Shown one piece after another: positions 30,513 to 44,300 of a DNA stretch of 64,000 bases. Origin of the DNA: Isochrysis galbana (taxonomy: Eukaryota > Haptophyta > Isochrysidales > Isochrysidaceae); the NCBI GenBank assembly GCA_018136815.1, contig CM030938.1, positions 3,077,289 to 3,141,288 of the forward strand. The letters run 5' to 3'. The position numbers were made by a program, and so were the translations under genes. Each line of letters opens with the position of its first letter. Position 1 is the stretch's first letter. The notes under the pieces were generated by a model, which did not search any database, was not told where the DNA came from, and saw nothing but the letters and a program-made list of their open reading frames with translations.

Positions 30513-32633
30513 CACGATCCGACGAGGCTGCGCGCCGAGCTCGCCCGCAGCGCGCGCGACGTGAAAAGCAAGTGCTGCGCCAAATGATGCACCGATCACG
30601 TCGAACGCTTCTCCCCGAAACATGCAAGCAGCGCGGTAGCATACTCGCCGACCATGGCCGCCGACCCATGCTCGTCGAGAGGGAAAGCGCGGAACCGTCC
30701 AGGCCGCGATGCCTAGGGCGTAAACGTCGCTATGAGCCAGCGCAGTGCCCCACAGGTTGCCGAAGCCGCGGTGGTCTCCGAGCAGCCCGTGTGCGATGAC
30801 CAGCGGAGCTTGCTCAATCTTGGAGTTCTCCGCCTTCCGCAGCAACAGCAAAGATGGATGTGCGGGTCGACGATAGACGGTTCGACCCGTCTCTCGACGG
30901 CGCGCGGGGGCGCACCAGTGCTCTCGGTCAGACCGCGCGATTCCTCCTCCTCCCATGCGTCCACCAGGGCATCCAGCGGCGTACACTCGGAGCTGGCGGA
31001 CAGCTTGGCGCACATTCGCTTAGCGAGCGAGCCCGGCTCCGCGCACGGCTCGTCCGGTGGCATCACGAGCTTCTACGCCAGGGGTCAAGCGCTAGCCGCC
31101 ACGGCATACGATATCTTGTCGACGACAGAGGATACCCGCCGCGGCACGCGCAGGAAGTGGCGTCGCAACGCGTTTCGCAGCGCTTGGCGTGGACTAGAAA
31201 TCATCCCTGCGCCCTGCAACGGGAGGCGCATCAACTCCAGAGTGCCTGCAAGCCCAACAGACGGCTGCGCTGCGAGCCACGCCGCAAACTCAAGGGCACG
31301 CTCCCAGGCCGCATCAAGGTTGGGCGCGGCCTCGTGAATCAGGTGAGCTGCCGCCGCGGTGCTCGATCCGTCCCCAATCTGTAGTCGCAGGCCTCGCAAG
31401 CCAGCAAGCCGAGCCCGCACACGCTGCCATGCACCACGCTGATGAGCGGGAATGCGCAGGGATCGCAACCTTGTGAGGACAGACAAGAGCTCCTCGATGC
31501 TCGCGGTCTCCACGTCTTGCCAGGTTGCACTGCACAAGACGAGCGCAAGCACGCGGTGGGTCCGGTTGCGTATCGCCTCGAACGCGGCTTCGAGCTGTGC
31601 TGCTACGACAGCTGCGCATTGAGCGCAAGAGAACTCGATTGCACTCACGCCCGAATCGTCGTCACAGGCGACGCGAATCGGGGGCACCGACTTGGCCGCG
31701 TCATCCACCGCAGGCAGCGACGTCCACACGAGATTCGGTCGCGAAGGGCTGACAGCCACTGGAGCGCGGCGGGCGCCCGCCGCAGACTGGCTTGCGACCA
31801 AGCCTCCGACGCCGAGAATGCGGCGCTCCGACAACGAAGAGCACGCACGCCCACCTCGCGCGCACGGCAACAGCGCCTGCGGCTAGCGCTGACGCCATCG
31901 CCTGTGCTTGCTCTGGCGTGTCGCAAACGTGCTGCACCAAGCCCGAGGGAAAGCGCCTCTCCCGTCCCGACTTCCTCGTCGCGCAAGTAGAGCCTCATGG
32001 CCGCGACGGGACCGACGGCCTCAGCAAGGCTCCGAGTCAGCAGACCCGCGGGTGTCAGACCCCGCGTGAGCTCGCCGTGCTGGAAGGTGGCGTCTTTTGA
32101 CGCTACTACACAGTCGGTGAGCAAGGCAATTGCGAGCCCGCCTCCGAGCACAGTGCCGTGCACCGCGCTCACGACAGGAACAGACAGGGTTCGCAGAGCG
32201 ACGAAACCAGCGAATAAGTCCACGGAGCTCCTGGCCGACTCCGTCATCCTCCCCGAGCTGCCACGCCGCAACTTGTACAGGTTGCCACCAGGGCAGAAGT
32301 GCGGCCCTCTGCCCTGCACGACCACTGAGCCGACCGTCGAAGCCGGCTGCGCACGGAGCCACAGCACGGCCCGCAGCATATCGGCTGCCATCTCACCGCT
32401 GAGCGCGTTGAAGTGCTCCGGGTCATTCAGTTCGAGCACCGCGACGCGGGTGTCGCGGTGTAGAGTCAGAGAGACCAGCGAGCCGTCGCCGGGTGGCAGC
32501 GTCGGCCGCTCGCCAAAATGAGCGCCTCCTCCGCACTCGCACAGAGAGGTGAGGGAGCGACGAGGTCGAGCAATGGATCGGAGGAGAACGGCGCCACCGC
32601 GGGGTCGATGTCACGCCATGAGATACAATACAT
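30513..32633 (-). repeat. PKS internal duplication, block 2 (ECH-ECH-hydrolase)
   Basis: Nearly identical to 36,183-38,303 in the same orientation, with scattered one-base indels. Upstream it fuses in frame to KS2 at the residues before MYCISWRDIDP. The other end is the scaffold gap. Confidence 0.9.
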
Positions 32634-35600
32634 CTTCGATGCTGCAAACGTAGGAGAGCTGGCCGTCGGACGCGCTCGGCGACGCGCCCCTTGAGACCAC
32701 GCAAAGCGTCGGCGATGGAACTCGGGTGCAGTCGAGGCGAATCGTGCCGTCAGGTCCGCAACCTTCACGTCTCGCCAGCTGCGGCTCATCACACCATGTG
32801 CAATGGTTCCATTCAAGCCGAACGACGACACGCTTCCCGCGTGACGGGGAGTCTGCCGGGATGCTAGCGAAAGCAGTTGCACTGGCATCACCCCAGGTGA
32901 CCCGGCGATCGTCTCGACCACGTGCACGTTCATGATGCGGAGCTGCGCATTGGGAGGTGCCTGCTCCGCCATGAGACGTAGTCCGAGACAAACCAAGCCA
33001 CAGGCTCCTGCGGCGGCTTCCGCGTGGCCCCAATTCGCTTTGCTCGAACCGATAGCCAGCGGCCTACCACCACCGCGGCGGACTAGAACGGACGCTTCGA
33101 GGGCTCGAATTTCAACCGGGTCGCCGAGAGGGGTCCCAGTCCCGTGAGCCTCGTAGCCGAACAAGTCGGACTCGAGCAGCGATGCGTCGGCAAGCGCCGC
33201 GCGGATGAGCTGCCGCTGGGCTTGGCCGTTGGGAGCGGTGAGTGACGCTGACTTTCCATCCTGCTGCACGGCCGCGCCCTCGAACACAGCCTTCTCGACG
33301 TCGTCGGCACTCCGTAGCAGCATCGAGTAGCAGCCCTCGCCACGAACATACCCATCGGCGCGAGCGTCGAATGTGTGGCAGCGGCCTCGAGTCGACAACA
33401 TTCCTGCGTTAGCGAACGAAAGGGACACGACCTGCGAGAAAATCATGCCGATGCCGCAAGATAGCGCAGCAACGGACTCTGAGCGTTCTAAGGATCGCAG
33501 GCTTGTGTGAGCAGCTACGAGTCCGCTCGAGCATGCGGTGTCGATACTGAGGCAAGGGCCTGCAACCCCAGGGCGAACGAAAGGCGGCCAGCAGCCATTG
33601 AGCAACCTAAGGCCGTGGGAGCGTAGCCACTCGTCAAATGACCATTCCGCGACATGACCTCGCTATACTCTGAAGCCCATATGCCAACAAAGACGCCCAT
33701 CGCAAGCCGACCAAGTCGCCCCTCGTGTAGCCGCTCCCATGCAGTGCTTCATAGCCCCTCTCAAGCAAAATGCGCTGCATTGGGTCCATGATGGCCGCCT
33801 CGGCTGGCGACACGAAGAAGAATGCGTTGTCGAACAAGTCCGCATCGCGCATGAAGCCGCCGTGTCGAATGTGCGAAACGCCAGGCGCCAACTCGGACAA
33901 ACCGCCTCCTCGACTCCCCAACGCGACGCGTCGATAGAAGTGATGCAGTCTTGCCCCGTGGACAGCGTCTGCCACAGAGTGAGGTGTCGTGTGCTCCGCG
34001 AGGACCATGGACAGCCATTGCAGCAACCTGCACTGCGATGTCAGTCTTCCGCACCAAGCCGGGAGTGGGCATGTCGGCGGGGTCCTCTGAGCAACATCGA
34101 AAAGACTAGCAATCGCGCGCGCAGTTGGCTGCTCAAAGACCAAGGTCGCTGGAAGAAGAACTGCGTCACCGACAAGAGCTTGAAGCCGGCTCCTCAATTC
34201 AACCACACCTAGCGAGTCGAGGCCGGACTCCATCAACGGCACGTCGGCATCGATGTACGATGAAGACGAGCCGATGGTCGAGCGGGCCACTTCCAACACC
34301 TCGTCGAGGGAGATGACGACAGCGCGAGGACAACAACATGCGCCTCATGGCTGTTTTCCGTCCGTTGTGCTTCGATGGTGAAGTTGGACAGAAGACGCGA
34401 CGCATGAACAAATTGTGTGGAGAAGACATCCCACTCAATGATCATCATCGCATGAACCATCGGCGTCCGCGGTGAAAGTGACGCTCCCAGCGCGTGCGCG
34501 CCATCGGCCATCGTAATCATGCCAAACCCGTAGCTGCGCAAGAGTGCGCCGATCGAGGCCTCCGCCGCCATCCCGACGTCGGCCCAAGGACCCCACTGCA
34601 CCGATGATCCATTCCGTCCCGCCAGCCGTCGATGGCAACTTGTCGCATCGAGTGTGCAATTGGCCGCGGAGTAGTTGGCTTGCCACTCCCTCCGAGCAAC
34701 GCAGCGACTGAGGAGAAGAGCACACACGCGTCAAGCGGGCGCCAGCGCGCATCCATGCTCGAGATTCCAAGCACCGAGCGCTTTCGGCGCGAACACCCGT
34801 CTGAAAGATAGAGCGCTTTGCGAGGGCATCAGACAGTCGGCGAGCACACCCGCTGCGTGCCACACGCCCTCAGCTCCGAGCCGCCAGACCCAGCCACACA
34901 CGAGAGCAGAAGGCGCGTGTCAGACACCTCTGCTACGTCGCATGCACACGCAATAATCGGAGACGTTCCGCTTGGTCGATCAAGGATCTGCTCGCCTGCG
35001 CGACGCGACCACTCCGGGAGGCCAGCGCGACCCTCGCCGCACCTTGGCGGCCGAGCCACTTACCCGTGAGCAGGCCGAGGCCGCCGTGCCGCCAGAGATG
35101 AGATGCACACCGTCGACCGCCGGCGCTTGCGAACCAGTCGAGCCAAGACGGTCCAACCTTGGCACCCTCGCAGACTGGCCGGCGAAGCACAGCTCCGGCT
35201 CCGATGCAGGCGAAGACGACGCAACGCAACGACTCAGGCAGACGATCGCCGCAGCAGTCTAGGTGCCAAGCAGCGGCGCTTGCAGCCTCAGCGTGTACCG
35301 TGCGCAAGAGGCGAGCAGGCCTCCAAATGTGGGACGCGGACGGAAGCGGGGCTACATGGCTGGGCGCCAGCATTCAGAACCCACAACGGGTAGGGACGAC
35401 GGGCCAACTGCAGACGCGCTAGCTGCAGCGCGCCCTCCATCGCCGGCAACGTGGACAGAGCAGATGCGCGAGCCAACGCAAGGCTCATTCCAAGCCCATC
35501 GGCGTGGTTGCGCCGAAGGTCTGCTGAGCTTGGTAGCCCTCGTGCCGTATAATTCGCGCGAGCGCCAAGGACGAGTGGGCTCGTCTCCAGCAGCCCCTTC

Positions 35601-36926
35601 GAAGCACCCTGCTCCGTCTCCCACCAGGTCGAGGGCGAATCGCATCCCAAGAAGCCTTCAAGCGCGTCAGTGAAGATGGGCTCGCGGTTTCCGATGCACC
35701 GCGTCACGACATCAATGTGTTTGCCGGCCAGGCGCATCGACAAAACAGGGCCGTACGGCGCGAGCGCGTCCTCCGTCACGCCTGGGAACATCTCGCACCA
35801 CGTGGGCCAACGGTCAGAGGATAGCGCCATCAAGATGGCTCGCTCATGCCCACTCTCAATGCCCGAGAAGGGCTCGATGTTGACTGAGAGCGTGTGGAGA
35901 GCGTGCCGGCACTGACGGTACACGGGCAGCATCCGCTCGAATGTGGAGGCAAGCTCCAATACCTCGGCGTGTGATGCGCCTCGAGGTAGGCACTGGGCTG
36001 CCACGAAGCAGCCGAGCGCCTCCTCTGGCAACGTCGTGAGTTGAGGGAAGCGCGTCCACACATCGGCCCCCATCTCGATCCGCAGATGAATCAGCAGCAC
36101 ACCCATTGCCGCCAACCGGAGCTCCGAGAGCATCTGCGGCACCGGCAGATCCCTTGGCACTGCCGGCGGCGGGTCGACAAGCACGATCCGACGAGGCTGC
36201 GCGCCGAGCTCGCCCGCAGCGCGCGCGACGTGAAAAGCAAGTGCTGCGCCAAATGATGCACCGATCACGTCGAACGGCTTCTCCCCGAAACATGCAAGCA
36301 GCGCGGTAGCATACTCGCCGACCATGGCCGCCGACCCATGCTCGTCGAGAGGGAAAGCGGCGAACCGTCCAGGCCGCGATGCCTTAGGGCGTAAACGTCG
36401 CTATGAGCCAGCGCAGTGCCCCACAGGTTGCCGAAGCCGCGGTGGTCTCGAGCAGCCCGTGTGCGATGACCAGCGGAGCTTGCTCAATCTTGGAGTTCTC
36501 CGCCTTCCGCAGCAACAGCAAGATGGATGTGCCGGGTCGACGATAGACGGTTCGACCCGTCTCTCGACGGCGCGCGGGGGCGCACCAGTGCTCTCGGTCA
36601 GACCGCGCGATTCCTCCTCCTCGTCCCATGCGTCCACCAGGGCATCCAGCGGCGTACACTCGGAGCTGGCGGACAGCTTGGCGCACATTCGCTTAGCGAG
36701 CGAGCCCGGCTCCGCGCACGGCTCGTCGGTGGCATCACGAGCTTCTACGCCAGGGGTCCAAGCGCTAGCCGCCACGGCATACGATATCTTGTCGACGACA
36801 GAGGATACCCGCGCGGCACGCGCAGGAAGTGGCGGTCGCAACGCGTTTCGCAGCGCTTGGCGTGGACTAGAAATCATCCCTGCGCCCTGCAACGGGAGGC
36901 GCATCAACTCCAGAGTGCCTGCAAGC
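30513..36926 (-). pseudogene. Modular PKS, downstream part: hydrolase, KR, ACP, KS2, second ECH-ECH-hydrolase block (many frameshifts)
   Basis: Continues the PKS from 36,927. Order on the minus strand: thioesterase-like alpha/beta hydrolase (about 36,580-35,620, nucleophile elbow GASFGA); ketoreductase (about 35,420-34,440) with a Gly-rich SGGTGGLG-type nucleotide-binding motif and active-site pieces LFSSVAALLGGSG and QANYSAAN; ACP (about 34,300-34,100, ESGLDSLGV); KS2 (about 33,970-32,700) with the DTACSSGL cysteine, EAHGTGTPLGDP histidine and ANWGHAEAAAG histidine; then ECH-ECH-hydrolase again to the gap. Single-base shifts interrupt it at, for example, about 36,927, 34,680, 33,690 and 33,560; in each the neighbouring frame restores the family motif. 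That pattern looks more like consensus error than decay, so the gene may be intact in the organism. Confidence 0.75.
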
Positions 36927-38303
36927 CAACAGACGGCTGCGCTGCGAGCCACGCCGCAAACTCAAGGGCACGCTCCCAGGCCGCATCAAGGTTGGGCGCG
37001 GCCTCGTGAATCAGGTGAGCTGCCGCCGCGGTGCTCGATCCGTCCCCAATCCTGTAGTCGCAGGCCTCGCAAGCCAGCAAGCCGAGCCCGCACACGCTGC
37101 CATGCACCACGCTGATGAGCGGGATGCGCAGGGATCGCAACCTTGTGAGGACAGACAAGAGCTCCTCGATGCTCGCGGTCTCCACGTCTTGCCAGGTTGC
37201 ACTGCACAAGACGAGCGCAAGCACGCGGCGGGTCCGGTTGCGTATCGCCTCGAACGCGGCTTCGAGCTGTGCTGCTACGACAGCTGCGCATTGAGCGCAA
37301 GAGAACTCGATTGCACTCACGCCCGAATCGTCGTCACAGGCGACGCGAATCGGGGGCACCGACTTGGCCGCGTCATCCACCGCAGGCAGCGACGTCCACA
37401 CGAGATTCGGTCGCGAAGGGCTGACAGCCACTGGAGCGCGGCGGGCGCCCGCCGCAGACTTGGCTTGCGACCAAGCCTCCGACGCGAGAATGCGGCGCTC
37501 CGACAACGAAAGAGCACGCACGCCCACCTCGCGCGCGGCAACAGCGCCTGCGGCTAGCGCTGACGCCATCGCCTGTGCTTGCTCTGGCGTGTCGCAAACG
37601 TGCTGCACAAGCCCGAGGGAAAGCGCCTCTCCCGTCCCGACTTCCTCGTCGCGCAAGTAGAGCCTCATGGCCGCGACGGGACCGACGGCCTCAGCAAGGC
37701 TCCGAGTCAGCAGACCCGCGGGTGTCAGACCCCGCGTGAGCTCGCCGTGCTGGAAGGTGGCGTCTTTTGACGCTACTACACAGTCGGTGAGCAAGGCAAT
37801 TGCGAGCCCGCCTCCGAGCACAGTGCCGTGCACCGCGCTCACGACAGGAACAGACAGGGTTCGCAGAGCGACGAAACCAGCGAATAAGTCCACGGAGCTC
37901 CTGGCCGACTCCGTCATCCTCCCCGAGCTGCCACGCCGCAACTTGTACAGGTTGCCACCAGGGCAGAAGTGCGGCCCTCTGCCCTGCACGACCACTGAGC
38001 CGACCGTCGAAGCCGGCTGCGCACGGAGCCACAGCACGGCCCGCAGCATATCGGCTGCCATCTCACCGCTGAGCGCGTTGAAGTGCTCCGGGTCATTCAG
38101 TTCGAGCACCGCGACGCGGGTGTCGCGGTGTAGAGTCAGAGAGACCAGCGAGCCGTCGCCGGGTGGCAGCGTCGGCCGCTCCGCCAAAATGAGCGCCTCC
38201 TCCGCACTCGCACAGAGAGGTGAGGGAGCGACGAGGTCGAGCAATGGATCGGAGGAGAACGGCGCCACCGCGGGGTCGATGTCACGCCATGAGATACAAT
38301 ACA
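36183..38303 (-). repeat. PKS internal duplication, block 1 (ECH-ECH-hydrolase)
   Basis: Partner of 30,513-32,633. Upstream it fuses in frame to the DH domain, again directly before MYCISWRDIDP. Identity ends sharply at 38,303/32,633. Confidence 0.9.
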
Positions 38304-41300
38304 TTGTGGATGCACCCGCCGAAAGGCAGATAGTCGTCGAGCGTGCGACACGGCGGCTCTCAAGGCCTTGAACATGCACTCCCGAAGAGGAGCTGCACCT
38401 CGCAGGCTGCATCCTGAGCATCGATGACGCATTCCCATTTGCTGCGACTGCTGCCCACACCAAGCCGATGCATCGATCGAGCGTGGCATTGCCAACTGCA
38501 AACGGCAAACGCGGCTGTTCACCGCCATCTCCGGCTAGGATGTGAATCATCTGCAAAGCACCCTCAAGATCCGCAGGGTGAACCAAAGTACCGGCAAGCC
38601 AGTGGCGCCGGCGTAGCCGCCCTAGTGCAATATCGGACGACGCAAAAGGCGCGCATATCATCTCGATTCTTCGATATTCCTCGCCATACTCCAAGTGTGC
38701 TGACCTCAGCCACTCATATACCTTGGCCGGCGAGAAAGGCCTCGAGCACACTTCGAAGATCGATGCGAGATCCAATGAAGCTTCCACCGCTCCCGAAGGG
38801 CGCATCGACCCAGCGCAATGCGTCGTGCGAGATCCCTCTAGATGAACACTTGTTACCTCGAGGTAACTGGATTGTCCATCAACGTTGCACTCGACAAACG
38901 AGCAGCGCCCGTCGAGTACAAGGGGTTGCAAGAAAGAGAGACACTCCAACGTCACGCGAGGTCCTCGCCCTCCACCGAGAAAATTTGTCGCACAGGCTCG
39001 GCCCAGCTCTAAGTAGCCAGCCACGGGGAACAACACGCGTCCAGCGACGATGTGGTCGGACACCACGGCCATCAACGCAGCGTCGATCACGCAGCGTGAT
39101 AGCACGCCTTGCTCGGAACTCTCACAGACCGCGCACAACGGATGAGGCACCTTCCTCACCTCGAACCGACGCCGTTTGGGACGAAGCTCGGCCGCGTGAC
39201 TGTTCACTTCCGGGCTGGCAGCTTTCGACCCACTGCCCACGCCGACTACCACGCAGGCGATGGTGCCGCTGTAACCAAAGGAGGAGACCCCGGCGTAGTC
39301 GACTCCGGAACCGCCAACGAAATCGGTATGCGCAGTCGCGTGCATAGGGAAAAGCGCGCGATGTGCAGTCAGCGCGGACTTGACGTGCGTATTCAGAACA
39401 TGAAGCTGCGCATTTGGTGGTGTCGTGCACTGCCGAAGCCCTTCTAGCAGGCCAATGAGGCCTGAGCCACCGGCTGCAGGTTCGCCATGCCCGCAGTTTG
39501 CTTTGACGCCGCGAATGGCGAAGGCATTCTCAGAGACGTCAGCCCATGTGGCAGCCAAGAGCGATCGCACCTCGATGGGATCACCGAGAGCCGTGCCAGT
39601 GCCGTGAGCCTCCCAGCTAGTCGTGTGGCCGTGATCACGGCGGAGACCCGCGGCGGCCAAGGCGGCTGTCAACATCATTATCTGGGCCTGGCCGTTGGGC
39701 GCGGTCAAGCTTGCACTCCGCCCGTCCTGCCGCACCGAGCTGCCCTCGAGCCCAAGAATAACGTCGGCATCGCCACCTCTCGACGACATAACGATGGCCG
39801 AACACGCCTCGCCCCGAGCATAGCCGTCAGCGCGGGAGTCGAACGTATGGCAGCGGCCCAAGGTGGAGAGCATACCGGCGACAGCAAACGCATTACTCGT
39901 GCCGGGGGCTAGCATGACAAACACACCCGTTGCCAAGGCAGCAGCGCATTCCCTAAGCGAATGCGCACACATGGCTGCATGACACGCGACAAGATTCGCC
40001 GAGCACGCAGTGTCATAGGACACGCATGGTCCCGTAAGTCCGAGGGCGAAGGAAATACGGCCGGATGCGATCGAGTGCGACCCTCCCGTCGCCGCGTACA
40101 CGCTCGTTGCCGTCGGCGATTCTTTGAGCAGATTCGCAAAGTCATTTGAGATAGCGGCGATCGCCACAAACACCCCTATCTCCTTTTCTAGTTCGTCTAG
40201 GTGCTGCGAGGCTTGCAAGGCCGCGTGGCCTTTTTCCAAGAGCAAGCGCTGTTGTGGATCCATGGCTGCCGCCTCCGCCTCCGAGATCCCGAAGTTCTCG
40301 TTGTCGAACAGGTCAACGCCCCGCAAGAAGGCTGCATTCCGCAGGCGCTTTGCAATAGCATCGCCGAACGTGGCCGAATCATCAAGTGTCCATCTCGAAA
40401 ATGGGATCTCCGACACCAAGTCGGCACCACACGCCAGGGAGGAGTTAACTTTGGACAACTGATCCGCTCCGTTTGGCAGGCAGGCCACGTAGGCATGTAT
40501 TGCAGCTTCCTCGAGCCGGAAATGCAGGGGGAGCATGTTTATGTTGGGCACAAGACGGCTCTCTGCCAAAAGTGATGCTCTTCGGCTCGTAGAGATTTCG
40601 CGATCGAGACTGGTGCGACTATTTCTCCGGCTCAACGAATATGGCGAACTCGATCGACTGCCACTAGCTGAGCGCACGTACGGAGACATGGCTCGAACGG
40701 TGCCATATTCGAAGGCGATCGTGGAGGACAATGATGCGTCGAAAGTTTCTTCTAGCTCCTGCGCGAGGTTGATTGCGTCGAAAGAGTCGATGCCGGCCGT
40801 CATGAGGGGAGTATCAGGCCGCACGTCGTCGCGGCCAGTGACACGGTGCACCGCGTCGAGGATTGCCTGCGTGACTGTCTCATCGCCATCATCACGGAAC
40901 CCTTGCGCTAGCGCTTCGGTCGCCGAGTCCTCGCTATCGCTCACCGCAAGTCGAACATGGGTCAGATCTGCAACTCTTTCATTCCCACCGTGGACTTCGG
41001 ACTGGGCCTTATGCGCATGCGCGATGGCTTTGATCGCAGGCAGGCACTCGGGATTTTTCAAAGCGCCTTGGTAACCTAGGGTCTTACCTCCGAAGATTGA
41101 TCGCAGCGTCTGCCGCGAGTACTTGCCGCTGTGAGTCTGGGGTAGCGTAGGCACGACAACAAACTCGGCTGGGACGGCATGTGCGCCTAGGCGCGACTTG
41201 ACTTGGCGTTGCAGCCTCGCAGCCTCATGCCGGGCCAATGAAGCTCCCGACTTTGAAACCACAAATGCGCACGGCACCGTACCCATCGTCGGATGCGGAA

Positions 41301-44300
41301 GGCCCACCACACACACGTCTTTCACAGGCGATTCCTCATTGTCTTGGTCGAGGAGTGCATTCTCAATCTCTTCAGTTCCGATGCGGGTTCCCCCAACGTT
41401 GATAACCTCGTCGGAACGGCCGTGGAATGTGTATGAACCGTCGCTGTGTCGGATTGCTAGGTCTCCTTGAATGTACGCTCCATCTTGGGTGAAGTAAGAA
41501 GCCCAGCGTTCCACATCACCCTGCCAACCCGCGCTGCCGAAGCCCTTCGAATTCCAGACCGTGAGCGCCATGTAAGGATAGGGCCGGAGAATGGCAGCCT
41601 CACCCGCTTCGTCTTGCCCGGCCGTGCGCCATCTTCCGCCTGAGTCGTCTCTCATTAAGACGTCGGCGTGAATCCAAGGTAGCGGCCATGTGCGGGTGCT
41701 CGGCCTCAGTTCTTGCGAGTCGTTGTCGTGGCAACGGCTCCACACCATGCCTCCGTGCTCGGTGGCCCAGTAAGAGTTGATGTACTCGGACGTCAGGTGG
41801 CGAACAGCGAAGCGATGAACGACCGAGTTGACCTGGAGACAGAGGTGCATCGAGGGATGGTCAATCCTTGGGGAATTGCCTCGGGAAGTGATGCAGCTCA
41901 GCAGGCCGGCAGCGCACCGGTTCTGCGCAGAACGTGCCAAGTCGTAAACTCCCCAGCTCATGGCGGGAGAGCACTTGCTGCGCCTCGGGATGCGTCATCA
42001 GCATCCGGAGGAAGGTGGAGCCCGCCTTGAACACGCTCACTCTATGGCGAGCAATGATGGCGGCGAATCGATCCGGCGGCGACACGGGCGAGCCGTCCAG
42101 CAAGATAGATGGAGTGCGGGTTAAGAGTGCGGCTGAGATCATGTAGGCCTGGCCGGTGATCCAGCCGGGAGTAGCAACGACGAAGAGGACGTCGGGCACC
42201 CAGTCGAGCGAGGGCGACGGTGGCCCGTACGACAGGTTCAGCACGATGCTGCTCGTCGCGCACAGCCCCACTTGGAAGCCGCCGTGTGCATGTACGATGC
42301 CCTTGGGTTTCCCTGTCGAGCCAGATGTGTACATGATGAAGAGGGGGTGAGAGGACTCAACAGCCTTCGGAGGGACAAGCTGCCAAAGAGCGCACACAAG
42401 CGCGGTGTCTGCGAGGGCCTCGATGCTGGAGGCTCCGCCTTGCGCCACAGCTTCGAGCAGGCCCTGGTGTCCCTGCACGAGAAGGGCCCTGCCGGGTAGC
42501 ACGTCAACTGCAGCGTGTCCCGTTTCGCTCGAAGAATGTGCGTCTACGATGAGCACCTTGGCTGAGGCGATGGCCGTTGACGCGGCGGCTGTGACCGCGT
42601 CGCGCACGAGTCGGGATTCGCTGATGAGCAGGCTTGCCCCGACGTCGTCGAGTCGGTCTGCGATAGCCACAGCGGAAGTTCCAGCAGCGATTGCTACGTA
42701 CGGCACGGCCAGTCGTTTGGCTGCCTGGATCCACACCACCGCGTCCAGCCCATTCCGCAGAAGGATGGCGACTCGAGGGGCGGCTACGCCTTCGAGAATG
42801 CGTTGCAGTGCGCATGCTGCGAGAACCGAGCGAATCAGCAGATCGCGGCGCGTTAGGGTCGAGTGGGTACCGTCGGGTGGCTCGTAGATGAAAGCCGTCT
42901 CGTGGCCACAACCCATGAGCACGGCCGCATCGCACTCGTTGAAGGCTGCGTTCAGAAGGCCGCCCACGAACCAGCGCGCCGTGTGATGGCCTCCAGGCGT
43001 GTGCTGGACGGCGCGCCAAGGTGTCCACGAGCTGTGTGCAGGCAGCTGAGCGTGGGATCCGTCGACCGACCAGCCGCGCCAGACACCAGTCGGCGTGAGC
43101 CTCAGCCATGCCTTCGTCGCGTCGTGGAACCAAAAAAGCGAGCTGGCGGCCACGGAGCCCCAGAAGCTCGAGGCGTCGGTTGTGCAGAGCCGGTGGAGCT
43201 CCTCGTATTGCGTCTTGCCCGTGGCATGCACGCCATATGTATACAGAGGCGCGCTGGGCGCTGGAAGAGCCGGCGGCGTGTTTGCCACGCCTCCGAGGGG
43301 AGGAGACTCCACACGGGAAGGCGGCGAGGCTAGTCTAGATTGCTCAAAATTGGTCTTGCGGCCCAAGCTCTGATGTGCCACACCTTGCAGATTCACATGG
43401 CTCGCATGTTTCAATGAGGCAGCCGGGGGAGAACCTTCATCATCATCTTCCTCTCTGTCTTCACCGCTGATGACGTGGGCACGAGGTTGACGTGTGCCGC
43501 TGCTGCCCTTGGCATGCAATTCAGACGGTCTCGCCACGGCCAATGAGGCCGAAAGCTCGAGGGCTGTGGCGTCGGTGCCGTCGTATGCACCGGGTCGGAG
43601 CGTTCCCCTTGCGGGCTGGCGGCTGTTGTCACGCTCCACATGCTGTTCCTTCGAAGCCGCTTCGGCGGAGATGCCAAGGCCGGTGATCTCAGTGCCGCGT
43701 GATCGGATGAGGTCGCTTGGTTGTGGTCTCGTTCTATGGTGCCCAGATCCAAGCTGGATATTCCAGGGTGCGCTCTGGGGCGACTTTTTCGACAGCTGTG
43801 GCCATCCCGGCGATTGTGGCGACAAGTCTGCCGAAATGGCCTGTGCATGGTCACCAGGTTCGAACATGTTGCGCTTGGTGAGCATTGGCGAGTCATTAGG
43901 ATTGCGGATGACCGATTGGATATCTTTCATCCGCTGCACAACGATGTCCACGTCCTCGTCTCTAGGGGAAAGGATGCAACAGAACTGCCCCCTCGGTCCG
44001 CCGCCGGGTAGAACTGACGCAATCGCCTCGCCGAAGCGCGAAAGCATTCCAACGCCAAGCTCCACCCAGACCAACCGTTTCCCTGGCCACAACGCTGCGT
44101 CTCTGCGCTGGGCATGTCGGTGGCTGATGGCATTGAGGGCGGCAACGTATTCCACAGGCGCAGTAAGTTGGCGGCCCCAGTGTTTCGGATCTGCGCATTC
44201 GGCCTCGCTCATGGAATCGGCTGTCATCGAAGAAACCCACATGTGTCGCGGAGCCCTGGGCGGCATCGAGGAGTAGAGCTCGGCTGAAAAAAGGTCCATC

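Noticed and set aside
41713-43373. Plus-strand ORFs opposite the PKS ligase and linker
   Set aside because: Arg/Ser/Pro-rich complements of the GC-rich minus-strand PKS coding sequence, without domains.
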